A DNA stretch of 64,000 nucleotides from Pseudoalteromonas rubra (GCF_005886805.2 NZ_CP045429.1:3442501-3506500); one strand, 5' to 3'; counted from the stretch's first letter, positions 19,334 through 27,606 are shown. Program-made: numbers and translations. The notes: generated from the letters alone by a model not told the origin.

Positions 19334-19840
19334 TCAGAACTTATCTAACAAAGCCGAATCGTACCGGGCCAAATCCAGTGTTACCTGATATTGCTTGGTC
19401 AGCGCATCGAGCTCTGCCTGCCAGATGCCTAGCTCTTCCATCGTCAACGTATTATCGTCAAGCTGCCATAATTGACGCGAACCACTGTAACTAAAGTGCA
19501 TGGCAAGCATGGCATCGACATCACCCTGCTGTGCGGCCACCTTAACTTTGGCCATTTTTCGGGTAACCTTATTCAGCGCCTGTTTGAGCTGCCAGACATA
19601 GTTCACTTCATACATGAACGGGTGATACTGCACCTGTTTGAGTACCGCAGCGATTATCACACACGTCAGCACAACCCCAGTCAGGTTCCAATGGAAGTGA
19701 CTCCCATCCGGATCCGGGAAAGCAACAATCAAAATCCGGGCAAACCCTAAGCTGCCAGCGACCAGGGCCGCAATACAGGCCGCGATCACTATGTTTAGGT
19801 GTTTTCTGTAACGTGTTTTATCTATGTCCAGTAATTGCAT
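19334..19840 (-). CDS. DUF3087 family membrane protein
   Basis: 168 residues from the ATG at 19840, preceded by GGGAG. After MQLLDIDKTRYRKHLNIVI come two membrane segments (about 18-40 and 55-72) and a cytoplasmic, helix-rich domain (KQALNKVTRKMAKVKVAAQQ, MLAMHFSYSGSRQLWQLDD). The pattern fits DUF3087, a family found mainly in marine gammaproteobacteria and without a known function. It is a single gene, convergent with the cyclase operon. Confidence 0.7.
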   Translation of the reverse strand: MQLLDIDKTRYRKHLNIVIAACIAALVAGSLGFARILIVAFPDPDGSHFHWNLTGVVLTCVIIAAVLKQVQYHPFMYEVNYVWQLKQALNKVTRKMAKVKVAAQQGDVDAMLAMHFSYSGSRQLWQLDDNTLTMEELGIWQAELDALTKQYQVTLDLARYDSALLDKF

Positions 19841-20040
19841 CTTTTCTCCCACATACTGTAAAACTATCACGCAGGCTAGGCTGTTACGCCCTGCTTAGCC
19901 TGTAATGATGAACAGGTAATCAGGTAGGCCTGTTCAGTTATTTTGCGCATTCTAACGTAATCGGAAAAAAAAACGCTAACTAGTTCACCCCTTTTTGACC
20001 TCAGCCCCGTTTTACTGATAAATCATCCAGGAGCATGCTT

Positions 20041-20688
20041 ATGAACGGTCAATTTCTAGCAGAACAATCGCCTCGTCCTTACCAGACCCTGAACAAGGTA
20101 TTATTGTCGTTTTTGGGCGCCTGCGGCGTCACCTTTGCTGCATTTGCTTTTATGCAGCACTTAATCAGTCAGGATCTGGAGTTTAAACAGGATCCAATCA
20201 CTTATACGCCTGTATTTTTACCCACGTTAAAACAAGATAGTCCGGTTGAAATCAGAGACAAGCTGCCGCCTCCGCCTAAACCTGTGCCGAAAGCTCCACC
20301 AAAACCAACGGTGAATGCAGAAACGCCAACCGTGGCGTTAAACGGGCTTGGCAGTGCGCCAGTCGTCGAAACAGGCCCTATACAAATGGGCTCATCGATG
20401 AAACCAACCGATATGCAGGCAACGCCCATCGTCAGAATTGAGCCTCGCTACCCGGCTGTCGCGGCACGTGATGGTACGCAAGGGTGGGTTGAGCTGCACT
20501 TTACAATTTCTGAAACAGGCGAAGTAGTCGACGCCAGAGTCGCCAATGCTGAACCCAAACGTGTGTTCAACCGTGAGGCATTAAAAGCCTTAAAGCGCTG
20601 GAAATACCGCCCTCAAGTGGTGAACGGTCAGCCCCAGCGACAGCCCGGACAAAAAGTCGTGCTGGAGTTCAAGCTCAACCAGAATTAA
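20041..20688 (+). CDS. TonB-family energy transducer
   Basis: 215 residues from the ATG at 20041, seven bases after AGGAG; the ATG at 20035 is too close to it. A short cytoplasmic start, one membrane anchor (about 20-42) and a proline-rich periplasmic spacer (PPPPKPVPKAPPKP) are followed by the TonB C-terminal domain (IEPRYPAVAARDGTQGWVEL, LKALKRWKYRPQ). TonB passes energy from an ExbB-ExbD complex to outer-membrane receptors. No exbB, exbD or receptor gene lies next to it. A sigma factor and its probable anti-sigma follow. Confidence 0.9.
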   Translation: MNGQFLAEQSPRPYQTLNKVLLSFLGACGVTFAAFAFMQHLISQDLEFKQDPITYTPVFLPTLKQDSPVEIRDKLPPPPKPVPKAPPKPTVNAETPTVALNGLGSAPVVETGPIQMGSSMKPTDMQATPIVRIEPRYPAVAARDGTQGWVELHFTISETGEVVDARVANAEPKRVFNREALKALKRWKYRPQVVNGQPQRQPGQKVVLEFKLNQN

Positions 20689-20759
20689 TATCTAGACTGG
20701 GCACCGGGTTTATTTACCTGGTGCAACCAGGCACAGACAATAAAAACAAGGACCTGCCT

Positions 20760-21314
20760 ATGCTACTTGCTTTGAAAAACTGGCTGTCGGCAAACGAACC
20801 CGAGCCTGCCGACCCTTTATATGAGTTTAAATTGAGCGGAGACAACAAGTATCTGGAACTGGCGATAGACAAGTATAACCACGATTTATATCACTTTTTG
20901 CTGACCCAAAGTGACAGCGAACTGGCCAAAGACGTGTGCCAAAAAATCTGGCTAACCGTCGTTGAAAAACGTCAGGCCTATCACACCAGCCAGGCACCGA
21001 AAGCCTTTTTATTCAAGCTGGCCCGGAACGCACTGATCGACGAATTGCGTAAACAAAACCGGCTTACCTATATGGAACACCCGGAACAGCAGCTGTCTGT
21101 TCCAACGGAGCGCACTGTACGGTCCCATCAATCCTTGTACGATGCAATTTTATTACTACCACTACAGCAAAGAGAAGCCATAAGCCTGCAACTGGAAGGT
21201 TTTTCATTGCAACAAATCGCCAGTATCACTGACGCCCCGCAGGAAACCATTAAAACGCGCCTTCGTTATGCCCGCACGGCGCTTAAGCACGCATTAGGAG
21301 ACGATGATGAGTGA
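20760..21314 (+). CDS. ECF-type RNA polymerase sigma factor
   Basis: 184 residues from the ATG at 20760, with AAGGA seven bases upstream. Region 2 is visible as YNHDLYHFLLTQ, AKDVCQKIWLTVVEKR and AFLFKLARNALIDELRKQNR. Region 4 contains LLPLQQREAISLQLEGFSLQ and the helix-turn-helix IASITDAPQETIKTRLRYAR. It therefore belongs to the extracytoplasmic-function group. Its stop overlaps the start of the next gene, a single-pass membrane protein likely to be its anti-sigma factor. It also follows a tonB gene by 71 bases. Confidence 0.9.
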   Translation: MLLALKNWLSANEPEPADPLYEFKLSGDNKYLELAIDKYNHDLYHFLLTQSDSELAKDVCQKIWLTVVEKRQAYHTSQAPKAFLFKLARNALIDELRKQNRLTYMEHPEQQLSVPTERTVRSHQSLYDAILLLPLQQREAISLQLEGFSLQQIASITDAPQETIKTRLRYARTALKHALGDDDE

Positions 21315-21909
21315 CAAATCGCAGGAAGATCGGCTTAAACAGGCCTATCTCCACGCAAAACAGCAGCACAGACCTACGGCACTTGAGCAGCGCCAGCTCA
21401 AGCAAGTTTGTCGCGCAGCTAATACCACAGCGAAACAGATCAGCTGGTGGCAAAGGGGCCAATGGGTTTTAGCATGCGGAGCACTCATAATGCTGGCCAC
21501 AGTAATGCTATCTCAGGAACACGGCCAGCAATCAGTACAAGCTTTGTACGCCTTGAGCTTTGATGATTATGAACAGGTTGAAACCCATAGTGTCGAACAG
21601 GGTCACTACGTTACTCAGCTTCGAGCACAAAAACAGAACTTAGATAAGCAATTTAAACAGCAGCATCAACAACTGAGCGAACAACGCTTTTATGGACGAC
21701 TGGTGCACAGTGACGCCAATACCTGGTTTGTTGCCGACTGCCGCAACAAAACGCTTTTGGAAATTAAACATTCAGTGCTCGCAGCACTACGAGACGACAC
21801 TGAGTTGTCAGGCATGTCACCGGGTCAAATGTTAGCATTGGATAAGAACACGGATGGTCATTTAACGACCATCACAGCGGTACCGGGCAAAGTGTATGCC
21901 TGCCCTTAA
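21307..21909 (+). CDS. Probable anti-sigma factor, single-pass membrane protein
   Basis: 200 residues from the second of two adjacent ATGs (21304 and 21307); the second is better spaced from GGAG. An N-terminal cytoplasmic part of about 45 residues carries a charged helix (RLKQAYLHAKQQHRPTALEQ). One membrane segment (about 53-70) precedes a periplasmic domain with a Gln-rich coiled coil. No zinc-binding anti-sigma (HxxxCxxC) motif is present. The role is inferred from overlap with the sigma factor gene and topology, not from sequence similarity. Confidence 0.6.
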   Translation: MSDKSQEDRLKQAYLHAKQQHRPTALEQRQLKQVCRAANTTAKQISWWQRGQWVLACGALIMLATVMLSQEHGQQSVQALYALSFDDYEQVETHSVEQGHYVTQLRAQKQNLDKQFKQQHQQLSEQRFYGRLVHSDANTWFVADCRNKTLLEIKHSVLAALRDDTELSGMSPGQMLALDKNTDGHLTTITAVPGKVYACP

Positions 21910-21948
21910 GCTCGCCAGCCTTAGAACAAGGCTGGCGAAAGGCGATTC

Positions 21949-23325
21949 TTAAATCATTACGATACTGGCGACGAAGAAGCTGATCAGTGCCAGCACGCCA
22001 CCGACCATTGCATAAGGAAGTTGCGTTTTTACGTGAGTCAGCAGATCGCAGCCAGATGCCAATGCTGACACAGCGCTGGTATCTGAAATCGGCGAGCAGT
22101 GATCACCAAAAATCCCGCCACTGAGTATCGCGCCGACAACCAGCGATGGAGGCAGTCCCAAAGTTTGGATCAATGGCACCCCTATCGGGATAAGAATGGC
22201 AAAGGTGCCCCAGGATGTTCCTGTCGTAAAAGACATCACAGCCCCTGTTAAAAACAGCACTGGTACAATAAAGTAAACGGGTAAGTAATCACCCACTAAC
22301 GATGCAACAAAAACCCCAGTGCCTAACTCTTTTAAGCTTGCACCCAGCGTCAGTGACAGCAATACGATACTCACCAGAGGCAACAGTTCTCCCATACCTT
22401 TGAAGCCCACGTCAACCAGTTGTTGATGCGTAAAATGGCGAGCTTTAAGAAGCAGTAAGTAAGCTACCGCTGTTGCCAGCACCGTGGCATACAAAACCGA
22501 TTTAGAGCCACTGCCTTGAGCCAGTTCACCCCCACCTGTCCACAACATAAAACCCAGCATACTGATGATAAGTGTCGCCAGAGGCACTAACATAAAGCGC
22601 GCTTTACTGGCAGCCGGACCTTTGTCAATTTCCTGGTCTTGCTTTGCCAGCGCGTGTTCTGCCACTTTCATTGGGCCATGTACTTTGTCAAACACTATGG
22701 TGTAAAACACTATCAACAAAGCAATGATGGCATAAAAATTAAATGCCACACTGCCCCACAAAATACTGACCGCCGATTGCTCCAGCTCATAATTACTTAA
22801 CAGACCCAGCACATACGCGCCCCAGCCGTTAAGCAGGATAAGAATACACACAGGTGCACTGGTGCTGTCGATAATATATGCCAAACGTGCGCGACTCATT
22901 TTAAATTTGTCAAACAAGCCCCGGGATACGATCCCTGAGGTCAGCACACTCATGTTTGACTCAATAAATACCGCCATCCCCGTGAACATGGTCAACAGGC
23001 CAACCTGGCGCTTATTTTTTGCAACGCCAATATTCAGCAGTTTATTCACTGTCGCACCGACGCCACCTGATTCTCTGATATAAGCCAGTAGCGCACCAAT
23101 CACGATACTAAACAGTAAAATTCGACTGTTGCCGGGAGAGGTAGCAACGCTCACAATACGCTCAATACTATTAATAAAGGTGGAAAATAGCGCGTTACCA
23201 CCACCGTTTAGCGCGAGTAGAAATTCTGAAGAGATCAACGCCAGGATCAGCGCCACAATGACCTCTTTGCGCCAAAACACCACGGCAATAGCTATCAAAG
23301 GCGGTAAAATCGAATACCAGGACAT
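21949..23325 (-). CDS. NhaC-family Na+/H+ antiporter-like carrier
   Basis: 458 residues from the ATG at 23325, which has AGGGA upstream; the longest frame adds 59 unlikely residues. About eleven membrane segments. Signature stretches include ESNMSVLTSGIVSRGLFDK, GTSWGTFAILIPIGVPL and GGIFGDHCSPISDTSAVSAL, typical of the NhaC family (PF03553). Members exchange Na+ for H+ or for organic solutes such as malate/lactate. The gene is divergent from a MurR/RpiR-type regulator that is convergent with a NamZ-type muramidase gene. A role as a MurNAc or muropeptide-related carrier is a hypothesis from this context. Confidence 0.85.
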   Translation of the reverse strand: MSWYSILPPLIAIAVVFWRKEVIVALILALISSEFLLALNGGGNALFSTFINSIERIVSVATSPGNSRILLFSIVIGALLAYIRESGGVGATVNKLLNIGVAKNKRQVGLLTMFTGMAVFIESNMSVLTSGIVSRGLFDKFKMSRARLAYIIDSTSAPVCILILLNGWGAYVLGLLSNYELEQSAVSILWGSVAFNFYAIIALLIVFYTIVFDKVHGPMKVAEHALAKQDQEIDKGPAASKARFMLVPLATLIISMLGFMLWTGGGELAQGSGSKSVLYATVLATAVAYLLLLKARHFTHQQLVDVGFKGMGELLPLVSIVLLSLTLGASLKELGTGVFVASLVGDYLPVYFIVPVLFLTGAVMSFTTGTSWGTFAILIPIGVPLIQTLGLPPSLVVGAILSGGIFGDHCSPISDTSAVSALASGCDLLTHVKTQLPYAMVGGVLALISFFVASIVMI

Positions 23326-23510
23326 AGGTTCCCTATTACTAATTATTAGATCAGGCTGTAAACCCGTTAGCTTAATTAGTTGAGAGGAAAAAACCAAGCT
23401 TTTCGCAGCTGAATTTACAAACGCAACAAAAAGAACTTTTTTAGGGACCAACCAGATTAAAAAGCGCAATAATATATCTTTCTGATCTATTACATTGTTC
23501 ACTTTGAACC

Positions 23511-23516
23511 TATAAT
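23511..23516 (+). promoter_or_regulatory. -10 box of the RpiR-type regulator gene
   Basis: TATAAT is perfect consensus. Transcription from it would begin near 23523, after the ATG at 23517, so the first usable start codon is the ATG at 23556. No clear -35 hexamer is seen at 17 bases. Confidence 0.5.
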
Positions 23517-23555
23517 ATGGACATCTCTGTTAGTACAGGTTACCAAGTGAAGCGC

Positions 23556-24404
23556 ATGTCTACTTTTATTAAAATAAAGGCATTAAGGCCAACTCTCTCA
23601 CAAAGTGAGGCAAAACTCGCCGACTTTACCCTTAGTTCGGGGACCCAGATCCGTACCTTATCGTCCATTGAACTGGCCAAGGCAGCCGGCGTTAGTCAGT
23701 CCAGTGTCGTAAAGTTTGCACAAAAATTGGGGTACCGGGGTTTTCCGGCTTTCAAACTCGCGGTTGTGGATGCACTGAATGAGCAAACTTCCGAGCAGAC
23801 ATCCCGCTCGACACAGTTTGAGCAAAGCGATTCGTTGGCTGATATCAGCGAAAAGCTCATCGCCAATCAACACAAAACGCTGAGTGCAACTCAGAAACTC
23901 AATAATGGCTCAGAATTTGAGCGCACGGTGCAGGCCTTAAAAGCGGCGCGCAAAGTACTGATCTGCGCCAAAGGTGCATCCTGGTCTGTTGCGCAAGATT
24001 TTGCCTTTAAACTACAAAAAGTAGGCATTTCTGCGGTGTGTCACAGCGATGAATTTAATGCAGCCAGCTATGTTGCGTCGATGGGCAAAGAGGATCTGCT
24101 AGTTGTGATCAGCAATTCAGGCCAGACAAAAGCACTTCTTAAACTGGCCGAACAGGCAAAGCGCAATGAGTGTCGCGTATTTGCTATCACGCGTTATGGC
24201 GACTCTCAGCTCAGTGAGATGGCGGAGCATGTCTTGTTTACCGTACAAGAGGCTGAGCCGATTAATCACAGCGCCATACTCACCCGGGCATCCCAATGCT
24301 ACCTCATTGATACGCTCTTTGTTGCCTTGGCTCAGTCAAACTTGCACTGGCAACGCCGGGTTGAGCGGGCAAATGATAATATGCGCGCGATTTTTAACGA
24401 CTGA
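23556..24404 (+). CDS. MurR/RpiR-family transcriptional regulator
   Basis: About 282 residues from the ATG at 23556. The N-terminal RpiR helix-turn-helix (KALRPTLSQSEAKLADF, IELAKAAGVSQSSVVKFAQKLGYRGFPAFK) is joined to a SIS domain (VLICAKGASWSVAQDFAFKL, LLVVISNSGQTKALLKLAEQ) that binds phosphosugars. In E. coli MurR senses MurNAc-6-phosphate. Here the gene is divergent from the NhaC-type carrier and ends 7 bases from the convergent NamZ gene, so it is the likely local regulator of both. Confidence 0.85.
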   Translation: MSTFIKIKALRPTLSQSEAKLADFTLSSGTQIRTLSSIELAKAAGVSQSSVVKFAQKLGYRGFPAFKLAVVDALNEQTSEQTSRSTQFEQSDSLADISEKLIANQHKTLSATQKLNNGSEFERTVQALKAARKVLICAKGASWSVAQDFAFKLQKVGISAVCHSDEFNAASYVASMGKEDLLVVISNSGQTKALLKLAEQAKRNECRVFAITRYGDSQLSEMAEHVLFTVQEAEPINHSAILTRASQCYLIDTLFVALAQSNLHWQRRVERANDNMRAIFND

Positions 24405-24411
24405 GATCGTT

Positions 24412-25584
24412 TTATTCCCGCTCATAAAGCAGGTAAGGCAGGCGGCGTATCTTAAACGCCTGTACTTCCTGCGCCCAGATTGCTTCTATCTGATGTGCTT
24501 TCAGACCTTGTGTCAGTGCCAGACGGATGACATCGGTTCCTGCTAGTTTGTCAAAGAAGCTCGGTGAGTTAATCAACGCCTCAGGATACAGCTCAAATGC
24601 ACTGTGTGCCTGCACTAGCCAGTCTAATGACAGGCCGCGTTGTTGAGATTGCCGTAAATCTCTGGCATAAACGGTTTTACCTTTTAACTTAGGGTGCATG
24701 GCTGCACCAGGTATAGACCGTGGCGAGAAAGCCAAGGCCCCGAGCGGGACCTGATCATGACCAAACACCTGAAACGGAAAATCACTGCCTCGACCCACTG
24801 AGACGCGTGTGGCCTCAAATAAGCATAACGAAGGGTACAAATAAATAGCACGTTGATTCGGCAGGTTAGGACTAGGTGCAATAGGTAGCATATAGTCATC
24901 TTTTGCACTATAACTGGCAACCGGGATAACCGTCAGATCAAGCTTTGCACCACCATCTAGCCACTCTTCCCCTACACTCATCAAAGCTAACTCACCCAAC
25001 GTCATACCATGCAATACAGGCACAGGCAGCATACCGACAAAAGAGCGGAAGCGCTCATCCAGAACCGGACCATCAACATAAGCGATATTCGGGTTAGGTC
25101 GGTCCAGCACCAGAAAGCTGACACCATTTTGCTGCGCGGCCTCCATCGTTAGAAACAATGTGCTGAGGTAGGTGTAAAAGCGGACACCCACATCCTGAAT
25201 ATCAAATACTAAAACATCAATATCTGCCAACTGTGCGGGCTTTGGCTTCTTATTCGTACCGTACAAGGAGACGATAGGCACACCTGTTTTTGTGTCTTTA
25301 CCATCCGTGATGTAAACACCTGCTCCTTTGTTGCCCCGAAATCCATGCTCTGGCGCAAAGATCCGGACCACATTCACCTGGTTGTCTGTCAGATAATCCA
25401 GTAAGTGTTGATCATATACTCGGGCACTTTGATTCACCACCAGACCCACCCGTTTGCCTTTCAGCATTGGCAGATACTGATCACCGCGCTCGGCAGCAAC
25501 CGTAATCGCCCGTGTTTGAAATGAGCAAAGGAGCACACTGATGGCAATCATCAGCATCAGAAAAGCATAGATAGTCTGGCGCAC
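24412..25584 (-). CDS. namZ: Exo-beta-N-acetylmuramidase NamZ family (DUF1343)
   Basis: 390 residues with a signal peptide (about 1-26, cleavage after QTRA). NamZ releases terminal MurNAc from peptidoglycan fragments (family GH171). The DUF1343 pattern is clear: KRVGLVVNQSARV near residue 44, FAPEHGFRG at about 75-83, VLVFDIQDVGVRFYTYLSTL, LVLDRPNPN and MLPVPVLHGMTLGELALM. The Glu in APEHGF is the probable catalytic acid. Located tail-to-tail with the RpiR-type regulator. The secretion signal suggests a periplasmic or extracellular enzyme. Confidence 0.85.
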   Translation of the reverse strand: MRQTIYAFLMLMIAISVLLCSFQTRAITVAAERGDQYLPMLKGKRVGLVVNQSARVYDQHLLDYLTDNQVNVVRIFAPEHGFRGNKGAGVYITDGKDTKTGVPIVSLYGTNKKPKPAQLADIDVLVFDIQDVGVRFYTYLSTLFLTMEAAQQNGVSFLVLDRPNPNIAYVDGPVLDERFRSFVGMLPVPVLHGMTLGELALMSVGEEWLDGGAKLDLTVIPVASYSAKDDYMLPIAPSPNLPNQRAIYLYPSLCLFEATRVSVGRGSDFPFQVFGHDQVPLGALAFSPRSIPGAAMHPKLKGKTVYARDLRQSQQRGLSLDWLVQAHSAFELYPEALINSPSFFDKLAGTDVIRLALTQGLKAHQIEAIWAQEVQAFKIRRLPYLLYERE

Positions 25585-25794
25585 AAAAGTCCTCAGGGGA
25601 AAGCAAACGGTATCGAGATTTTGCGGTGCGATGGCTCACCTTTGCAAATATTTACGACGGAAGAAATCCTACAAATTCGGCCCCAACTGCCGGGTTTGTA
25701 GTCAGGTACTCTATCCTGCAGAGACCACTAACCTAAACTTCAAATACAAAAAACCGACTTTCGTCGGTTGATTGCTCACTTCCTGAAGAAGAAG

Positions 25795-25884
25795 TGGCGG
25801 GCTCGGGACGTCTTTTGTGGAGAGTGACCCTCCGACCGCCTGGTTCGTAGCTAGGTACTCTATCCAGCTGAAGTAACTCACACC
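25795..25884 (-). pseudogene. Degenerate tRNA-Arg unit 1 (outermost)
   Basis: Differs from the inner units by GAGCCC in place of GCGTCC at the 3' acceptor and by one mismatch in the anticodon stem. No acceptor stem can form. Confidence 0.8.
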
Positions 25885-25946
25885 AAATTTCAGACACAAA
25901 AAAACCGACTTTCGTCGGTTGATTGCTCACTTCCTGAAGGAAGAAG

Positions 25947-26036
25947 TGGCGGGCTCGGGACGTCTTTTGTGGAGAGTGACCCTCCGACCGCCTGGTTCGT
26001 AGCCAGGTACTCTACCCTGCTGAAGTAACTCACACC
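25947..26036 (-). pseudogene. Degenerate tRNA-Arg unit 2
   Basis: Shares the altered 3' acceptor of unit 1. The D-arm is changed to GCAGGGTAGAG. One extra base in the preceding trailer makes the spacing 152. Confidence 0.8.
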
Positions 26037-26097
26037 AAATTTCAGGCACTAAAAAACCGACTTTCGTCGGTTGATTGCTCACTTCCTGAATAAGAAG

Positions 26098-26187
26098 TGG
26101 CGGACGCGGGACGTCTTTTGTGGAGAGTGACCCTCCGACCGTCTGGTTCGTAGCCTGGTACTCTATCCAACTGAAGTAACTCACACC
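26098..26187 (-). pseudogene. Degenerate tRNA-Arg unit 3
   Basis: 3' acceptor intact, but changes on both sides of the anticodon stem (CCAGG and CCAGA) break pairing. This argues against selection on tRNA folding. Confidence 0.8.
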
Positions 26188-26248
26188 AAATTTCAGACAC
26201 AAAAAAACCGACTTTCGTCGGTTGATTGCTCACTTCCTGAAGAAGAAG

Positions 26249-26338
26249 TGGCGGACGCGGGACGTCTTTTGTGGAGAGTGAACCTCCGACCGCCTGGTTC
26301 GTAGCCAGGTACTCTATCCAGCTGAAGTAACTCACACC
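26249..26338 (-). pseudogene. Degenerate tRNA-Arg unit 4
   Basis: D-arm and anticodon arm identical to the functional gene. The T-arm half reads GGAGGTTCACTCTCC, which could still form a four-pair stem. Confidence 0.8.
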
Positions 26339-26399
26339 AAATTTCAGGCACAAAAAAACCGACTTTCGTCGGTTGATTGCTCACTTCCTGAAGAAGAAG

Positions 26400-26489
26400 T
26401 GGCGGACGCGGGACGTCTTTTGTGGAGAGTGAACCTCCGACCGCCTGGTTCGTAGCCAGGTACTCTATCCAGCTGAAGTAACTCACACC
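26400..26489 (-). pseudogene. Degenerate tRNA-Arg unit 5
   Basis: Appears identical to unit 4, indicating very recent duplication or gene conversion. Confidence 0.8.
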
Positions 26490-26550
26490 AAATTTCAGGC
26501 ACAAAAAAACCGACTTTCGTCGGTTGATTGCTCACTTCCTGAAGAAGAAG

Positions 26551-26640
26551 TGGCGGACGCGGGACGTCTTTTGTGGAGAGTGAACCTCCGACCGCCTGGT
26601 TCGTAGCCAGGTACTCTATCCAGCTGAAGTAACTCACACC
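26551..26640 (-). pseudogene. Degenerate tRNA-Arg unit 6
   Basis: Appears identical to units 4 and 5. Confidence 0.8.
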
Positions 26641-26701
26641 AAATTTCAGGCACAAAAAAACCGACTTTCGTCGGTTGATTGCTCACTTCCTGAATAAGAA
26701 G

Positions 26702-26791
26702 TGGCGGACGCGGGACGTCTTTTGTGGAGAGTGACCCTCCGACCGCCTGGTTCGTAGCCAGGTACTCTATCCAGCTGAAGTAACTCACACC
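26702..26791 (-). pseudogene. Degenerate tRNA-Arg unit 7 (next to the real genes)
   Basis: As units 4-6 but with GGAGGGTCAC in the T-arm half. It directly follows the terminator of the intact tRNA-Arg operon. Confidence 0.8.
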
Positions 26792-26804
26792 AAATTTCAG
26801 GCAC

Positions 26805-26827
26805 AAAAAAACCGACTTTCGTCGGTT
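26805..26827 (-). terminator. Terminator of the Ser/Arg tRNA operon
   Basis: On the minus strand AACCGAC-GAAA-GTCGGTT is followed by a T-run, 25 bases after the last intact tRNA-Arg. The same hairpin recurs seven times further downstream. Confidence 0.9.
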
Positions 26828-26852
26828 GATTGCTCACTTCCTGAATAAGAAG

Positions 26853-26929
26853 TGGCGGACGCGGGAGGATTCGAACCTCCGACCGCCTGGTTCGTAGCCA
26901 GGTACTCTATCCAGCTGAGCTACGCGTCC
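26853..26929 (-). tRNA. tRNA-Arg(ACG), copy 1
   Basis: 77 nt with encoded CCA, acceptor GGACGCG/CGCGTCC and anticodon loop CTACGAA (read as ICG). Last intact gene of the operon. Confidence 0.97.
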
Positions 26930-26993
26930 GTTGTTCAATTCAATTTTACTACCTGAATTAGTGTAGTCTTTTTATTTAACCACTTAAGAGAAG

Positions 26994-27070
26994 TGGCGGA
27001 CGCGGGAGGATTCGAACCTCCGACCGCCTGGTTCGTAGCCAGGTACTCTATCCAGCTGAGCTACGCGTCC
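26994..27070 (-). tRNA. tRNA-Arg(ACG), copy 2
   Basis: Identical to copy 1, 141 bases upstream of it; the 64-base spacers are identical too. Confidence 0.97.
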
Positions 27071-27134
27071 GTTGTTCAATTCAATTTTACTACCTGAATT
27101 AGTGTAGTCTTTTTATTTAACCACTTAAGAGAAG

Positions 27135-27211
27135 TGGCGGACGCGGGAGGATTCGAACCTCCGACCGCCTGGTTCGTAGCCAGGTACTCTATCCAGCTGA
27201 GCTACGCGTCC
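27135..27211 (-). tRNA. tRNA-Arg(ACG), copy 3
   Basis: Identical to the other copies, on the same 141-base period. Confidence 0.97.
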
Positions 27212-27275
27212 GTTGTTCAATTCAATTTTACTACCTGAATTAGTGTAGTCTTTTTATTTAACCACTTAAGAGAAG

Positions 27276-27352
27276 TGGCGGACGCGGGAGGATTCGAACC
27301 TCCGACCGCCTGGTTCGTAGCCAGGTACTCTATCCAGCTGAGCTACGCGTCC
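27276..27352 (-). tRNA. tRNA-Arg(ACG), copy 4
   Basis: Identical to the other copies; 30 bases downstream of tRNA-Ser in transcription order. Confidence 0.97.
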
Positions 27353-27382
27353 GTTTTACTACAAAGACACCATTTTAATAAA

Positions 27383-27475
27383 TGGCGGAGAAGGAGGGAT
27401 TCGAACCCTCGATAGGGCTACAAACCCTATACTCCCTTAGCAGGGGAGCGCCTTCAGCCACTCGGCCACCTCTCC
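27383..27475 (-). tRNA. tRNA-Ser(GCT)
   Basis: 93 nt with encoded CCA, acceptor GGAGAGG, anticodon loop CTGCTAA and a long variable arm (TATAGGG-CCCTATC), as expected for class II tRNA-Ser. First gene of the operon. Confidence 0.97.
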
Positions 27476-27490
27476 GTCTTTGTGGGGCGT

Positions 27491-27518
27491 ATAATATAGA
27501 ACCGTGAAAATATGTCAA
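27491..27518 (-). promoter_or_regulatory. Promoter of the Ser/Arg tRNA operon
   Basis: On the minus strand a perfect TTGACA (27513-27518) and TATTAT (27491-27496, 16-base spacer) precede the GC-rich discriminator ACGCCCC. This is typical of strong, stringently controlled stable-RNA promoters. Confidence 0.8.
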
Positions 27519-27606
27519 ATACTTTTCTTGTAAAAAAGCACTGTATGGTGATAGATTGTTCAGCTTGGTCTGTTTTAAGGCACTTTGTCGATTATTTTGT
27601 CATAAA

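Larger units (their letters stand above)
25692..26827 (-). repeat. Tandem array of degenerate tRNA-Arg-like units with terminators (151-bp period)
   Basis: Seven full units (pseudo-tRNA parts at 25795, 25947, 26098, 26249, 26400, 26551 and 26702, each 90 bases) and an older remnant at about 25692-25737. Spacing is 151 bases, once 152. Each unit keeps the D-arm, the anticodon arm with ACG and the 3' acceptor CGCGTCCGCCA of tRNA-Arg. The 5' acceptor strand is replaced by GTGTGAGTT, and the 3' half of the T-arm by GTCACTCTCCACAAAAGACG or a close variant. Each is followed by CACTTC-GAAGTG and by an AACCGAC-GTCGGTT hairpin with a T-run. Eight identical copies of the hairpin exist, one belonging to the last intact tRNA-Arg. 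Divergence rises with distance from the real tRNA genes. Confidence 0.9.

Noticed and set aside
25711-26837. Overlapping 60-103 codon minus-strand frames starting MCLKFGVSYF
   Set aside because: They repeat with the 151-base unit in changing frames, start inside pseudo-tRNA parts and stop at the next unit. A chance product of the repeat.
25692-27475. CRISPR array
   Set aside because: The repeats are tRNA-derived with conserved, not unique, spacers and no cas genes.
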